A stretch of 64,000 nucleotides of DNA from Methylomonas montana (GCF_030490285.1 NZ_CP129884.1:1426001-1490000); one strand, 5' to 3'. Positions 19,480 through 29,169 are shown, numbered from the stretch's first letter. The notes: a model not told the origin generated them from the sequence alone. Made by a program: numbers and translations.

Positions 19480-20739
19480 ATGCGTCGGATCTATACCTGG
19501 CTGTTTTATGTCGCCGTGCCCATGGTTTTACTACGGCTCTATTGGCGGGGTATCAAGGCGCCTGAGTATCGCTTGCGCTGGCGGGAACGCTTAGGGTTTT
19601 ATATCGTTAAATCCAGGCAGGATGTTATCTGGTTTCATGCCGTTTCGGTGGGAGAAGCCGAGGCAGCGTTTCCGTTGATTCGTCTGTTGCGGACGCGCTA
19701 TCCGGAAATGCCGGTATTGGTCACTACGACTACACCGACCGGTTCTGCCAGGGTGCGGGCGGTGTTAGCGGATCAGGTGGAGCATGTCTATCTGCCTTAC
19801 GATTTGCCGGTGGTGGTCGAGCGCTTTCTGGAGCAGTTTCGGCCGCGGTTGGCGGTGATCATGGAAAAGGAAATCTGGCCTAATCTGTTTGCCGCGTGCG
19901 CGGCGCGCGCCATTCCGTTATTTGTCATCAATGCCCGCTTATCGGCGCGTTCGGCGCGCTCCTATCGAAAGATCCCAGCCTTAGTGAAACCGGCTTTGGC
20001 TTGTGTGAAGTCCATTGCCGTGCAAACCGAGGAAGACCGTCTGCGGTTTATCGAGATCGGCGCCGCGCCGGCGCAAGTTCAGGTGTTGGGCAATGTCAAG
20101 TTCGATGTGACGATAGACGAGGCTACGATTGTCGAGGGACGTAAACTAAAACAGCAATGGTTTAAGGGGCGTTGGGTTTGGATCGTTGCCAGTACCCATC
20201 AAGGCGAAGAGGAGGTGTTTCTGGCGCTCTATCCGCTTTTAAAGGCCGGTATACCCGATTTGCTGTTGTTGATCGTGCCCAGGCACCCAGAGCGTTTTCA
20301 AACGGTTAAAAAACTTTGCGAGCAACGTGGATTGGCGGTGGTGATGCGTAGCGAACAACGCGCTTGCACCGAGCAAACCGATGTCTATATCGGCGACAGC
20401 ATGGGCGAGTTGAAAATGCTATACGCCGCCGCCGATATTGCGTTCGTTGGCGGCAGTTTGGTAGCCGTAGGCGGTCATAATGTCTTGGAACCGGCTGCTA
20501 TTGGTGTCCCTGTGCTGTTTGGTCCACAGATGTTTAATTTTCAGGAAATCGCCGAGCATATTTTAGCCGCCGACGCGGCGGTGCAGTGTGCCGATCCTCA
20601 AGCGTTGCAGGAGGTCGTGTTGCGCTTGTATCGCGATGAAGTGTTCAGAACCCGGCTAATCGGCAACGGCAAGTTCTTTGTGAATAGCAATCAAGGGGCG
20701 ACAGCCCGGTTGGTGGCGCTGTTGAGTGAGAGTCTATAG
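19480..20739 (+). CDS. waaA: 3-deoxy-D-manno-octulosonic acid (Kdo) transferase
   Basis: 419 aa, glycosyltransferase family 30, which adds Kdo to lipid A precursor at the inner membrane. It has an N-terminal membrane anchor (YTWLFYVAVPMVLL). The conserved WFHAVSVGEAEA includes the catalytic Glu. EKEIWPN, NARLSARS and the donor-binding GGSLVAVGGHNVLEPAA also occur. The ATG at 19480 is preferred; a TTG at 19459 in frame would add 7 residues. A -10-like TATAAT lies about 100 bases upstream. Confidence 0.95.
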   Translation: MRRIYTWLFYVAVPMVLLRLYWRGIKAPEYRLRWRERLGFYIVKSRQDVIWFHAVSVGEAEAAFPLIRLLRTRYPEMPVLVTTTTPTGSARVRAVLADQVEHVYLPYDLPVVVERFLEQFRPRLAVIMEKEIWPNLFAACAARAIPLFVINARLSARSARSYRKIPALVKPALACVKSIAVQTEEDRLRFIEIGAAPAQVQVLGNVKFDVTIDEATIVEGRKLKQQWFKGRWVWIVASTHQGEEEVFLALYPLLKAGIPDLLLLIVPRHPERFQTVKKLCEQRGLAVVMRSEQRACTEQTDVYIGDSMGELKMLYAAADIAFVGGSLVAVGGHNVLEPAAIGVPVLFGPQMFNFQEIAEHILAADAAVQCADPQALQEVVLRLYRDEVFRTRLIGNGKFFVNSNQGATARLVALLSESL

Positions 20740-20835
20740 GTTTTATAAAAAGGTGAGGGCGGTTTGCGGGGAACTGTATGGGTTTTTCCGCTATAATTCG
20801 GCCGTTTTTTAATTTGTAAAGGTGTGAAGCGCATT

Positions 20836-22047
20836 ATGTCTGATATTAAAAAAGTGGTGTTGGCCTATTCGGGTGGTCTGGATACCTCAGTGATTTTGAA
20901 ATGGCTGCAAGATGTCTATCAGTGCGAAGTCGTCACATTCACTGCGGATGTCGGCCAGGGCGAAGAACTGGAGCCGGCCAGAGCCAAAGCCAAAGCGGCG
21001 GGCATCAAAGAAATTTATATCGACGATTTGCGCGAAGAATTTGCCCGCGATTTCATTTTTCCAATGTTCCGCGCCAACACCATTTACGAAGGCGAGTATT
21101 TGCTCGGCACATCGATCGCTCGGCCTTTGATTGCCAAGCGTCTGATCGAAATTGCCAACGAGACCGGCGCCGATGCCATTTCTCACGGGGCAACCGGCAA
21201 GGGCAACGACCAGGTGCGTTTCGAGTTGGGCGCTTATGCCTTACGTCCGGACATCAAAGTGATTGCGCCATGGCGTGAGTGGGATCTGAATTCCCGGCAG
21301 AAACTGCTGGATTATGCGGAAAAGCACGGTATTTCCGTAGAAATGAAAAAAGGCAAAACCTCGCCTTATTCAATGGATGCCAACTCGCTGCACATTTCCT
21401 ACGAAGGCCGCATCCTGGAGAATCCATGGACCGAGCCGGAAGAAGACATGTGGCGCTGGACCGTTTCCCCGGAAAACGCGCCCGATCAAGCCAGCTACAT
21501 TGAACTGACGTACAAAAATGGCGACATCGTTGCGATAGACGATGTGTCACATACGCCGCACCAAGTGATGGAGAAATTGAACAAGATTGCTGGCGCCAAT
21601 GGCGTCGGGCGCTTGGATATCGTCGAGAACCGTTATGTCGGCATGAAGTCGCGTGGTTGCTACGAAACCCCCGCCGGTACGGTACTGCTGAAGGCGCATC
21701 GTGCCATAGAATCGCTGACCTTGGACCGGGAAGTGGCGCATTTGAAGGACGAGTTGATGCCGCGCTATGCCTCGTTGATCTACAACGGTTACTGGTGGAG
21801 TCCGGAACGCAAGATGTTGCAAACCATGATCGATGCTTCACAGGCCAACGTGAACGGCAAAGTCCGGGTGAAATTGTACAAAGGCAATGTCGTCGTCGTC
21901 GGCCGTGCTTCGGATAGCGATAGTCTGTTCGACGAGAATATTGCCACTTTCGAAGAAGATGGCGGCGCTTATAATCAAAAAGACGCTGAGGGCTTTATCA
22001 AATTGAACGCATTGAGAATGCGGATTGCCTCGAAAAAAGGCCGTTGA
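20836..22047 (+). CDS. argG: Argininosuccinate synthase
   Basis: 403 aa. It joins citrulline and aspartate with ATP to make argininosuccinate. The N-terminal PP-loop AYSGGLDTS (residues 9-17) is intact, as are [15 protein letters not shown] and the synthetase-domain [16 protein letters not shown]. The ATG at 20836 (MSDIKKVV) is the family start; a GTG 12 bases earlier is in frame. A perfect TATAAT at 20792-20797 lies upstream without a clear -35. Other arginine genes (argA, argF, argD) lie 6-12 kb away on the other strand. Confidence 0.97.
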   Translation: MSDIKKVVLAYSGGLDTSVILKWLQDVYQCEVVTFTADVGQGEELEPARAKAKAAGIKEIYIDDLREEFARDFIFPMFRANTIYEGEYLLGTSIARPLIAKRLIEIANETGADAISHGATGKGNDQVRFELGAYALRPDIKVIAPWREWDLNSRQKLLDYAEKHGISVEMKKGKTSPYSMDANSLHISYEGRILENPWTEPEEDMWRWTVSPENAPDQASYIELTYKNGDIVAIDDVSHTPHQVMEKLNKIAGANGVGRLDIVENRYVGMKSRGCYETPAGTVLLKAHRAIESLTLDREVAHLKDELMPRYASLIYNGYWWSPERKMLQTMIDASQANVNGKVRVKLYKGNVVVVGRASDSDSLFDENIATFEEDGGAYNQKDAEGFIKLNALRMRIASKKGR

Positions 22048-22115
22048 GCGAGGTTTGCATAATACAGGACATTTTTGATTTAGCTTGTATAATGCGCCGA
22101 TGAATTGCCGTATGG

Positions 22116-22143
22116 CATATGGTGTCTTTTGAGACACCATATG
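22116..22143. repeat. Perfect 12-bp inverted repeat between argG and next gene
   Basis: CATATGGTGTCT (22116-22127), loop TTTG, AGACACCATATG (22132-22143). It has no run of T after it, so it is not a classic terminator. A TATAAT (22088-22093) lies upstream, which would put the hairpin in the leader of the gene at 22193. Confidence 0.7.
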
Positions 22144-22192
22144 CTTTAGGCAGTATCAATCAAGCTTCCCGATTAGCAACACTAAAAGAATA

Positions 22193-22807
22193 ATGAGCGA
22201 TATGCCTGAGATTAATCTGGATGATGTCAATACCGATAAGCACGAGCTTATCTATCTGCGGCCCCACCAGCATCAGGCGATGATAAAAGCCAACCGCTAT
22301 TTATTAATGCTGGTCTTGGCGTTGATGGCAGCGGTTTTTCTGTTGGGCTTTGTATTGCTGCCCAGGCAAAATTTATTGACGGAAATCCAGAAGCATCAGG
22401 CTATTTCGATGGCGTATGCCACGCAAAATCCGGCGTTGACGGCGGAAATTAGCGCGTTGAAAGGTCAGTTATTCGGTTTGTTGAGCGGATCGATCGAAAG
22501 CAAGTTGCGATCGCTGGAAGAGAATATCAAAAAAGGTAGTGTCGCCGAGTCCTTGGATGCGATTCAGGATTTGAAAGGCGATGTGAAAATACTGACGACA
22601 TATTCGGTAGATTCACCCGCTAAAATCGAAGGTGCCGCTGCTAATCAGGCTTTGATCAAGGAATTGAACGATATCAAGGATTTGGTTTATCTAACCTTTG
22701 TTTCCTGTGGGCTAATGATTGCGGCGATTGCCGGCGTTTGGCTGCGCAATCGTTATCGTTTGACTCACCAACGCAGTCATCAGGCCTATCTCGGCCGGCA
22801 AGATTAA
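22193..22807 (+). CDS. Unknown membrane protein with two transmembrane segments
   Basis: 204 aa; I recognise no family. A short acidic N terminus is followed by a hydrophobic helix at about residues 36-60 (LLMLVLALMAAVFLLGFVLL). A helical, charged middle part follows (about 65-160, with IESKLRSLEENIKKGS and AIQDLKGDVKIL, coiled-coil-like). A second hydrophobic helix lies at about 163-186. Both ends are probably cytoplasmic with the helical part in the periplasm. It is preceded by a perfect hairpin and followed by a strong bidirectional terminator, so it is likely a single-gene unit. Confidence 0.75.
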   Translation: MSDMPEINLDDVNTDKHELIYLRPHQHQAMIKANRYLLMLVLALMAAVFLLGFVLLPRQNLLTEIQKHQAISMAYATQNPALTAEISALKGQLFGLLSGSIESKLRSLEENIKKGSVAESLDAIQDLKGDVKILTTYSVDSPAKIEGAAANQALIKELNDIKDLVYLTFVSCGLMIAAIAGVWLRNRYRLTHQRSHQAYLGRQD

Positions 22808-22827
22808 GACGGTTTTTAAAAGGCCGT

Positions 22828-22863
22828 AAAAAAGCCGCTATCCTTTCGGATAGCGGCTTTTTA
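22828..22863. terminator. Bidirectional rho-independent terminator
   Basis: AGCCGCTATCC (22833-22843), loop TTTC, GGATAGCGGCT (22848-22858), flanked by six A on the left and five T on the right. It lies between two convergent genes and can stop transcription from either side. Confidence 0.9.
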
Positions 22864-22882
22864 TTTGCCTGGAAGGCTACGA

Positions 22883-23218
22883 TTATTTTTTCAAATATTC
22901 GTAAACAGCGTCGATAGCTTGGTCTTCGGTGTAGCCTGCTTTTTTCACAGGACCGACTTCCATGATGGCTGCGGTTGCTTTAGGCATACCGTTTTTGCCT
23001 TCTTTCAGAACTTTGGCAAATTGGTCTTTAGGCAATTTGCCGGCAGCGATCAAAGCTGACAATTGTGGGTTAGAAGCGATGTCATGGCAGGCGCCGCAAC
23101 CACGGCCGAAAGCGCGCTCATAAATTTTTGCGCCGATTTCTTCTTGTTCGTTAGCAGCGACTTGACCGCTGATCGCGATTAATGCCGCGCCTACTAATAA
23201 ACCGAATGATTTTTTCAT
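22883..23218 (-). CDS. Small periplasmic c-type cytochrome
   Basis: 111 aa. It has an N-terminal signal peptide (about residues 1-22, ending VAANE). A single haem-binding CGACH lies near residue 41, and a later Met in NGMPK is the likely sixth ligand. This gives a mature class I monohaem cytochrome of about 88 residues, a soluble electron carrier in the periplasm. The redox partner is not evident from neighbours (cysG upstream). It is too short and unlike the methanol dehydrogenase cytochrome cL to be given that name. Confidence 0.85.
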   Translation of the reverse strand: MKKSFGLLVGAALIAISGQVAANEQEEIGAKIYERAFGRGCGACHDIASNPQLSALIAAGKLPKDQFAKVLKEGKNGMPKATAAIMEVGPVKKAGYTEDQAIDAVYEYLKK

Positions 23219-23291
23219 ATGATTCTCTCGTTGTGTTTAAAAAAAGAACTGCATATTGTTATTCGAATAGACAGTTCGTTGGTAAATTAAG

Positions 23292-23359
23292 CCGGTAAAG
23301 GATAGGGAACTTTAGCGAAAAATTCAATCGATTTTCTTGCTAGCCATAGCCTTTACCGG
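23292..23359. repeat. Long-armed inverted repeat between cysG and the cytochrome gene
   Basis: CCGGTAAAGG (23292-23301) and CCTTTACCGG (23350-23359) are exact inverse complements. With two mismatches the arms extend to 16 bases each (ATAGGG against CCATAG), around a core of about 36 bases. It looks like a small palindromic element or an imperfect cysG terminator lacking a T run. Confidence 0.55.
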
Positions 23360-23426
23360 ACTTGCGGGTCGATTTTTTCAAGTAAAACTTAACATTCACT
23401 GAATTAGGGAAAATTTCATATTTAAC

Positions 23427-24818
23427 TTAATTGGGGTCAGGTTGAAACCATTCCAATTGTTCGCGTAAGCGCACTACCGTACCAACGATAATCAAAGTGG
23501 GTGGTTTGATGTCGGCATTTTCAACCGATTTAGGCATATCGCGTAGCGTGCCGGTAATCACGCGCTGATGTTTGGTGGTGCCTTGCTGGATCAGCGCGAT
23601 AGGCTGATCGGGCGGGCAGCCGTGCTCGATCAGCGATTGGCATATCGTTTCCAATCCGACCAGGCCCATGTAGATGACGATGGTCTGATTCGGCGCGGCC
23701 AGCTGCTGCCAGTTCAGATTGATGTTGCCGTCTTTCAAATGGCCGGTGACAAAGGTGCAGGACTGGGCATGATCGCGATGAGTCAAGGGAATGCCGGCAT
23801 AACTGGCGCAGCCGGCTGCGGCGGTGATGCCGGGCACGACTTGAAACTGGATGCCTTGTTGCATCAGGGTTTCGATTTCCTCGCCGCCACGGCCGAAAAT
23901 GAAGGGGTCTCCGCCTTTCAGTCGGGCCACTCGTTTCCCCGATAAGGCTAGATTGGCCAGCAGTTCATTGATCGATTCCTGAGGCAGGCTGTGATTGCTG
24001 CGCTGTTTGCCGACATAGATTTTTTCGGCGTCGCGGCGGGCCATTTCCAATATCTCCTGGGAAACCAGGCGGTCGTAGACTACCACATCGGCTTGCTGCA
24101 TCAGTCTTAGCGCCCGGAAGGTCAGCAAATCCGGATCGCCGGGGCCGGCGCCAATCAAATACACTTCGCCTTGGTTTTGGGACTGGGCGGCATCATTCAA
24201 CTTGGCTTGCAATTGCCGGATAGCTTCGTCTTGGCGTCCGGCAAACACCAATTCGGCAATGTGGCCTTGCAGCACGTTTTCCCAAAAGATGCGGCGCTGT
24301 TTGGGGTCATTGAGTTTTTGCTTAACCAGGGGTCTGAAATCTTCGGCAAACTGCGCCAACTGGCCGAATGAAGCCGGGACTGCGCTTTCCACCTTGGCCC
24401 GTAATAAGCGCGCCAGCACCGGCGACACGCCGCCGGATGACACTGCAACCATCAGCGGTGAACGGTCGACAATTGCCGGAAAGATGAAGCTGCACAGATC
24501 GGGGTTGTCGACCACATTGACGGGAATGTTGAGTTGGTTGGCTGCAGCCGCAACTGTCTCGTTGGTGAGTCGGTCGTCGGTGGCGGAAACCACCAGGCGC
24601 ATGCCAGCCAAGTCGGTGTCGGCAAAGGCCTTTTGCTTGATATTGAGTGCGTGATCGTGCTGCATTGCCGAGACAGGCTTGCCGATCTCTTTCGCCACGA
24701 CAGTAATCCGTGCGCCGGTTTTAGCCAATAACTCGATTTTACGCGCGGCGATTTCGCCGGCGCCTACCACTAGGCAAGGCTGGTCTTTTAGTTTTAAGAA
24801 AAGCGGAAAGTAATCCAT
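23427..24818 (-). CDS. cysG: Siroheme synthase CysG
   Basis: 463-aa trifunctional enzyme. The N-terminal half (about 1-150) is the precorrin-2 dehydrogenase/sirohydrochlorin ferrochelatase, with the NAD-binding loop [11 protein letters not shown]. The C-terminal half (about 215-455) is uroporphyrinogen-III methyltransferase, with [17 protein letters not shown] and [22 protein letters not shown]. Together they make siroheme for sulfite and nitrite reductases. Length and order match enteric CysG. It is transcribed toward the cytochrome c gene, separated by about 200 bases with an inverted repeat. Confidence 0.95.
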   Translation of the reverse strand: MDYFPLFLKLKDQPCLVVGAGEIAARKIELLAKTGARITVVAKEIGKPVSAMQHDHALNIKQKAFADTDLAGMRLVVSATDDRLTNETVAAAANQLNIPVNVVDNPDLCSFIFPAIVDRSPLMVAVSSGGVSPVLARLLRAKVESAVPASFGQLAQFAEDFRPLVKQKLNDPKQRRIFWENVLQGHIAELVFAGRQDEAIRQLQAKLNDAAQSQNQGEVYLIGAGPGDPDLLTFRALRLMQQADVVVYDRLVSQEILEMARRDAEKIYVGKQRSNHSLPQESINELLANLALSGKRVARLKGGDPFIFGRGGEEIETLMQQGIQFQVVPGITAAAGCASYAGIPLTHRDHAQSCTFVTGHLKDGNINLNWQQLAAPNQTIVIYMGLVGLETICQSLIEHGCPPDQPIALIQQGTTKHQRVITGTLRDMPKSVENADIKPPTLIIVGTVVRLREQLEWFQPDPN

Positions 24819-24891
24819 GGTGCTTGATTTTCGCGGTCTGGGGTTGGTGTTATTATAGGTGTTGTCTTACAAACAGTTGAGTAAACGCTTT

Positions 24892-25122
24892 ATGATTGAG
24901 TTCGATCTGGAAGTCGATGCCAGCGGATTGCATTGTCCGTTGCCATTGTTGCGCTTGAAAAAGGCGATTATGGAAGTTGAAAGCGGCAGGGTGGTCAAAG
25001 TGATCGCCACTGATCCGGCCGCTCATCTGGATTTCGGTGTCTATATCGATCAGGCCGGACATATTCCGCTGAAGATACTCAAGGACGCCGACAAACAAGT
25101 CTTCTTTATACAGAAAAAATAG
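24892..25122 (+). CDS. TusA-family sulfurtransferase-like protein
   Basis: 76 aa from the ATG at 24892 (MIEFDLEVDASG). The core LHCPLPLLRLKKAI contains the family CPxP motif, whose cysteine carries persulfide sulfur. The rest (VIATDPAAHLDFGVYI) is the usual two-layer fold. Family members relay sulfur to tRNA 2-thiouridylation or other acceptors. Which role applies here is open, since no tusBCD or rhodanese gene is adjacent. It is divergent from cysG. Confidence 0.85.
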   Translation: MIEFDLEVDASGLHCPLPLLRLKKAIMEVESGRVVKVIATDPAAHLDFGVYIDQAGHIPLKILKDADKQVFFIQKK

Positions 25123-25191
25123 AAGCGATTCAATATTATTGATATTCAGGGCACAAAACAGCAAGACTCTCCTCGAATTTTGCCGCTGACC

Positions 25192-25848
25192 CTATTTTCT
25201 CAAACTGATAATCGGCCAATTGGCTTGTTGCGCGGCTTTCAGTAATTTCTCGTCGGGATCGACGGCAATAGGCTGATCGACCAGATTCAGTAGCGGTAAA
25301 TCGTTATGCGAATCGCTGTAGAAATAACTACCTACCAACGTTTCCGTCGAATTGGCCAGCCACTCTTCCAGCAACTCGACCTTACCATGCTGGAAGCAGG
25401 GAGTGCCGTTGAATTTGCCGGTATAACGGCCGTCCACGAATTCCGGCGTGGTCGCCAGCAGGTTGTCGATGCCGTAAAGCTTCACAATCGGCTCGGTGAC
25501 GAAGCGATTGGTGGCGGTGATCACCAGCAAGGTATCGCCGGCGGCGCGGTGCTTTTCCACTAAGGCTTGGGCGGCATCCAGCATGATGGGCTTGATCAGA
25601 GTTTCGACGAATTCATCGCGCCAACGGTAGAGTTGCTCGGCGTCGTGTTGAGCTAATGGTGCCAGCGAAAAATGCAAAAATTCGACGATGTTCAGCGTGC
25701 CTTGCTTGTAATCCTCATAGAATTTTTTATTGGCCTGCTCGTAATGATCCCGTTCGACGATGCCTCGATCGACCAGAAATTGCCCCCATAAAAAATCGCT
25801 GTCATCGGCGATCAGCGTGTTATCCAGATCAAAAATCGCTAAGCTCAC
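25192..25848 (-). CDS. HAD-superfamily (IB) phosphatase
   Basis: 218 aa. Motif I is FDLDNTLIADDSD (nucleophile Asp7 and acid/base Asp9). Motif II is LLVITATN. Motif III/IV includes SYFYSDSHNDLPLL. An alpha-helical cap lies between residues 20 and 85. This is the SerB-like IB subclass often annotated as a histidinol-phosphatase-like or unspecified HAD-IB hydrolase; the substrate is not assigned. The gene is divergent from rppH. Confidence 0.85.
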   Translation of the reverse strand: MSLAIFDLDNTLIADDSDFLWGQFLVDRGIVERDHYEQANKKFYEDYKQGTLNIVEFLHFSLAPLAQHDAEQLYRWRDEFVETLIKPIMLDAAQALVEKHRAAGDTLLVITATNRFVTEPIVKLYGIDNLLATTPEFVDGRYTGKFNGTPCFQHGKVELLEEWLANSTETLVGSYFYSDSHNDLPLLNLVDQPIAVDPDEKLLKAAQQANWPIISLRK

Positions 25849-26002
25849 GGCAAACCCGTCGTCGTAAAGAAAAAAGTAGCGGCCTGTGGCGTCCGCCGGT
25901 TATTTATGGAACAATTGCGCCATTCATTTTAATGGCCGTGCCGTTGTTAATTTTAACATCCAGGCATTAGCAACAGGGCGGCAAATAATACAGGTTTTTT
26001 AC

Positions 26003-26530
26003 ATGATAGACTCGAAAGGATACCGGCCTAACGTCGGCATTATCCTTTGCAATGACGAGGGTCGTGTGTTCTGGGCAAAGCGCAAGGGCGCTAATTCGTG
26101 GCAGTTTCCGCAAGGCGGAATCGACGGCGACGAGGATCCGGAAACCGCGATGTATCGGGAGTTGTGGGAGGAAACCGGCTTGCGCGCGGAACACGTGCAA
26201 TTGCTGGGACGTACCCGCTATTGGCTGCGTTACAAATTGCCGGATCGGTATATACGCAAAAATTCATCGCCCTTGTGCATCGGCCAGAAGCAGATTTGGT
26301 TCATTCTGCGCCTGACGACCGACGAATCGATGGTGCGCTTCGATTGCGGTCACAAGCAGGAATTCGATAACTGGAAGTGGGTGGAATATTGGTATCCGCT
26401 GAAAGACGTGGTCTATTTCAAGCGTCGGGTGTACCGCAAGGCCATGGACGAGTTGGGTGCCTTGTTGATTGCCAATGAGTTAGGTATCAATACCGAAAGT
26501 TATCTGTCCGGCAGGTTGGCAGTCGGTTAG
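26003..26530 (+). CDS. rppH: RNA pyrophosphohydrolase
   Basis: 175 aa from the ATG at 26003 (MIDSKGYRPNVGIIL, the standard RppH start). The Nudix box is complete: GGIDGDEDPETAMYRELWEE, then TGL. RppH removes pyrophosphate from 5' triphosphate mRNA ends to start decay. The open frame extends 39 codons upstream but without similarity. The 3' end overlaps the convergent cpdA by 4 bases. Confidence 0.93.
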   Translation: MIDSKGYRPNVGIILCNDEGRVFWAKRKGANSWQFPQGGIDGDEDPETAMYRELWEETGLRAEHVQLLGRTRYWLRYKLPDRYIRKNSSPLCIGQKQIWFILRLTTDESMVRFDCGHKQEFDNWKWVEYWYPLKDVVYFKRRVYRKAMDELGALLIANELGINTESYLSGRLAVG

Positions 26531-27315
26531 TAACTGTGCGACTCGGTTTGCAAATTGCTCATGTTGATCGGTAGCCGATAACAGCTGGATTGCAAACGGC
26601 CGCTGTCGAACAGTTCGAAAACCCGATAACCGGGCGGCAGCGTATCCAACTCGAATTCGGTCGCATAAGGTTTGAACTGAAAACAGCTGGCCGGCGTGGC
26701 AAATACAGGGATACCTTTATGGCTGGTTTGCAGTTCCTGATGCAAATGGCCGAAGGTAATGGCTTTCACCTGCGGAAAGCGCTCAGCGATGGCCAACAGC
26801 TCATTGCCATTCTCGATTTGCATGGTGTCCATCCAACTACTTTGACTGGCAACGCAATGATGATGTACCGCCAGCAAGGCCGGTAAATCGTGTTCGATCA
26901 GTGACCTTTTCAGAAACGCCAATTCCTCCTGCGATAAAATACCGGCCGGACTGCCGATCTTTTGGCTGTTTAACGCGATAATTTGCCAGGTCGACAGCTT
27001 CAGATGTTTTCGACAGCTGACCAGGTCGTCGTTTAACTCGGCTTCCATCAACTCCCTGTCGTCATGATTGCCCGGTAGGCATATGCAAGGCGTGTGATAG
27101 GTGTGCAGATGCTGGCAAATTCGCCGGTAGCTATCCGCGCAAGGGTTTTGACCTAAATCCCCGGTTAACAAAATTAGATCGAAGTGGTCGTGAGTGGCAT
27201 GAGCGTGCTTAAGCGTTTGTTGGAAATGGCGCTCAGTATCGATGCCCAGCATGGTATCGCCTGCATGCGGCAGTATATGCAGGTCAGTGAGTTGCAGGAT
27301 TTTTAGCTTGGACAT
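26527..27315 (-). CDS. cpdA: 3',5'-cyclic-AMP phosphodiesterase CpdA
   Basis: 262-aa metallophosphoesterase. The two-metal site motifs appear in order: DLHI near residue 11, TGDLGQ, PGNHDD, VHHHC and FGHLHQ. This pattern and length match CpdA/Icc, which hydrolyses cAMP in the cytoplasm. It lies 13 bases after gmm and in the same direction, possibly co-transcribed from argA. A general class III phosphodiesterase of other specificity cannot be excluded. Confidence 0.85.
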   Translation of the reverse strand: MSKLKILQLTDLHILPHAGDTMLGIDTERHFQQTLKHAHATHDHFDLILLTGDLGQNPCADSYRRICQHLHTYHTPCICLPGNHDDRELMEAELNDDLVSCRKHLKLSTWQIIALNSQKIGSPAGILSQEELAFLKRSLIEHDLPALLAVHHHCVASQSSWMDTMQIENGNELLAIAERFPQVKAITFGHLHQELQTSHKGIPVFATPASCFQFKPYATEFELDTLPPGYRVFELFDSGRLQSSCYRLPINMSNLQTESHSY

Positions 27316-27328
27316 CGGTTATAGCCGC

Positions 27329-27781
27329 TCAACGCAGATAGGGGAAATAAGCTTGGCTATTCGGATGTACGTCGCTAAAGTCGTCGTTTTTCCCAAACCA
27401 GCGGTAATTGCAGTGTTGTTGAGCCGGTAGCCGATTAAGATCGATGTTCAATTCCAATTGATAGCCCAGCACCACGTAATGGGTGCTGAGGCCCGATATT
27501 TTTGCAAAATTCGTCTCGTACAGGTGAGTAAACGCACCGAGTAGCTGGGCGCTTTCGATACCATAGGCTAGGCCTAACTCCGTTTCGGTGATGCGCTGGA
27601 AAGCGTCCTCCAGGGTTTCTGATTTATAAATTCTGCCACCGGGTACGAACCAGCAGCCTGCCGCCGGTTCATTGACGCGCATCCCCATCAGTATTTCGCT
27701 GTTGCTGGAGCGCACAATCAAATCGATGGCGACTAAAGGTGTTTTATTAACGACTGAAATAAAATCCTGTTTATCGAGCAT
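27329..27781 (-). CDS. gmm: GDP-mannose mannosyl hydrolase (Nudix)
   Basis: 150 aa. It carries the altered Nudix box typical of Gmm/NudD (PGGRIYKSETLEDAFQRITE, then TELGL), and the family start LVAIDLIVRSSNSEILMGMR. Gmm splits GDP-mannose to GDP and mannose by attack on carbon rather than phosphorus. Elsewhere it lies in surface-polysaccharide clusters; here it sits alone between argA and cpdA, so its role may be nucleotide-sugar homeostasis. Confidence 0.82.
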   Translation of the reverse strand: MLDKQDFISVVNKTPLVAIDLIVRSSNSEILMGMRVNEPAAGCWFVPGGRIYKSETLEDAFQRITETELGLAYGIESAQLLGAFTHLYETNFAKISGLSTHYVVLGYQLELNIDLNRLPAQQHCNYRWFGKNDDFSDVHPNSQAYFPYLR

Positions 27782-27852
27782 TACAGATCATTAAAGGCTG
27801 AGTGGATAGGGATGTTTGATTGTCGAGCGCGAACCTAACTGGTGCATGGAGA

Positions 27853-29169
27853 TTACTGCACGTCTTTATACAATACCTTGGAATTTCGCTGGTAGTTGTA
27901 AGCGCTTTTCATTGGTTCCGGTAAATCGTCGATTTCGCAAGGTGTAAAGCCGCGTTCGACGAACCAGTGCACGGTTTGCGTGGAACGCACGAACAGGCGC
28001 CGGATATTCTCGGTTTTGGCCTTATGGCTGAGATAGTCCAATAAGCTGTTGCCGCGCGCGCCTTTTTGATAATCGGCGTGCACCGCCAGGCAGGCGATTT
28101 CCGCGCTATTGCCGTCGACCATCACATGAAACGCCGTGCAGCCGATGATTAGGCCGTCCCGCTCGATGACGATATAGTCGCCGATTTCCATTTCCAGCTT
28201 TTCCCGAGAACGCTTAACCAGGATGCCTTGTGCCTCAAGCGGTTTGATCAAGTCCATGATGCCGCCGATGTCGTCCAATGTCGCCGGGCGTATGGTTTCG
28301 AACGCGGTGGAACTGATCAGCGTGCCAATGCCGTCGCGAGTAAACAGTTCCAGTAGCAAGGCGCCATCGACATGCCGATTGATCAAATGTGCGCGTTTAA
28401 CGCCTTTTTCGCAGCTTTGCATCGCGGCGTGTAAAGAGCGCGCGACCTCGTCCGGCAGTGTTGGCGTATCTTGCAATAGCGCCGAAGCTTGAGCTGTGGT
28501 GAGTTGTTGGATGGGTTGGTTATCGCCAGGCGATACGCAGTTTTGTTCGGTCAACAAAATCAATTTTTCGGCGTGCAAGGCGATGGCTACTTCGGTGGCG
28601 ACTTCCTCGGCAGACAGATTGAATACTTCACCGCTGGGCGAATAACCGATAGGCGAAATCAGCACCACATTGTGCTGATCCAGTTGCTGATGAATGGCTT
28701 GCGCGTCGATGCGCCGCACTTTACCGGTATGGCAATAGTCGATGCCGTCCAATACGCCCAAGGGTTTGGCGGTAACGAAATTGCCGGACGCGACGCGTAT
28801 CTTCGCGCCAGCCATTGGCGAGCCTGACACGCCCATCGACAACAAGGCTTCGATTTCCACTCGCACCAAACCGGCTGCTTGCTTGACGTATTGCAGTGTG
28901 GTGGCGTCTGTGATGCGTAAATGGTGGTGAAATTTCGGCGTGTTGCCGTGCTCGGTCACCTGTTCGTCGATCTGCGGCCGAATGCCGTGTACCAGTACCA
29001 GTCTGACGCCCAGGCTTCGCAACAATGCAAAATCGTGGATTAAATTATCGAAATCCGGTTCCGTCACCGCATTGCCGCCGAAGGAAATTACAAAGGTGCG
29101 ATTGCGATGGGCGTGGATGTAGGGTGAGGAGTTTCTGAACCAGGAGACGAAGGTGGGTGGTTGGTGCAT
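27853..29169 (-). CDS. argA: Amino-acid N-acetyltransferase (N-acetylglutamate synthase)
   Basis: 438 aa. An N-terminal amino-acid-kinase-like arginine-binding domain (about 1-285; VISFGGNAV, LVHGIRPQIDEQ) is fused to a C-terminal GNAT domain (about 290-435; CLAVHADYQKGARGNSLL). This is the classic feedback-inhibited ArgA architecture, first step of arginine synthesis. Downstream genes gmm and cpdA run the same way. Upstream lies a patch of small hypothetical and broken genes. Confidence 0.94.
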   Translation of the reverse strand: MHQPPTFVSWFRNSSPYIHAHRNRTFVISFGGNAVTEPDFDNLIHDFALLRSLGVRLVLVHGIRPQIDEQVTEHGNTPKFHHHLRITDATTLQYVKQAAGLVRVEIEALLSMGVSGSPMAGAKIRVASGNFVTAKPLGVLDGIDYCHTGKVRRIDAQAIHQQLDQHNVVLISPIGYSPSGEVFNLSAEEVATEVAIALHAEKLILLTEQNCVSPGDNQPIQQLTTAQASALLQDTPTLPDEVARSLHAAMQSCEKGVKRAHLINRHVDGALLLELFTRDGIGTLISSTAFETIRPATLDDIGGIMDLIKPLEAQGILVKRSREKLEMEIGDYIVIERDGLIIGCTAFHVMVDGNSAEIACLAVHADYQKGARGNSLLDYLSHKAKTENIRRLFVRSTQTVHWFVERGFTPCEIDDLPEPMKSAYNYQRNSKVLYKDVQ

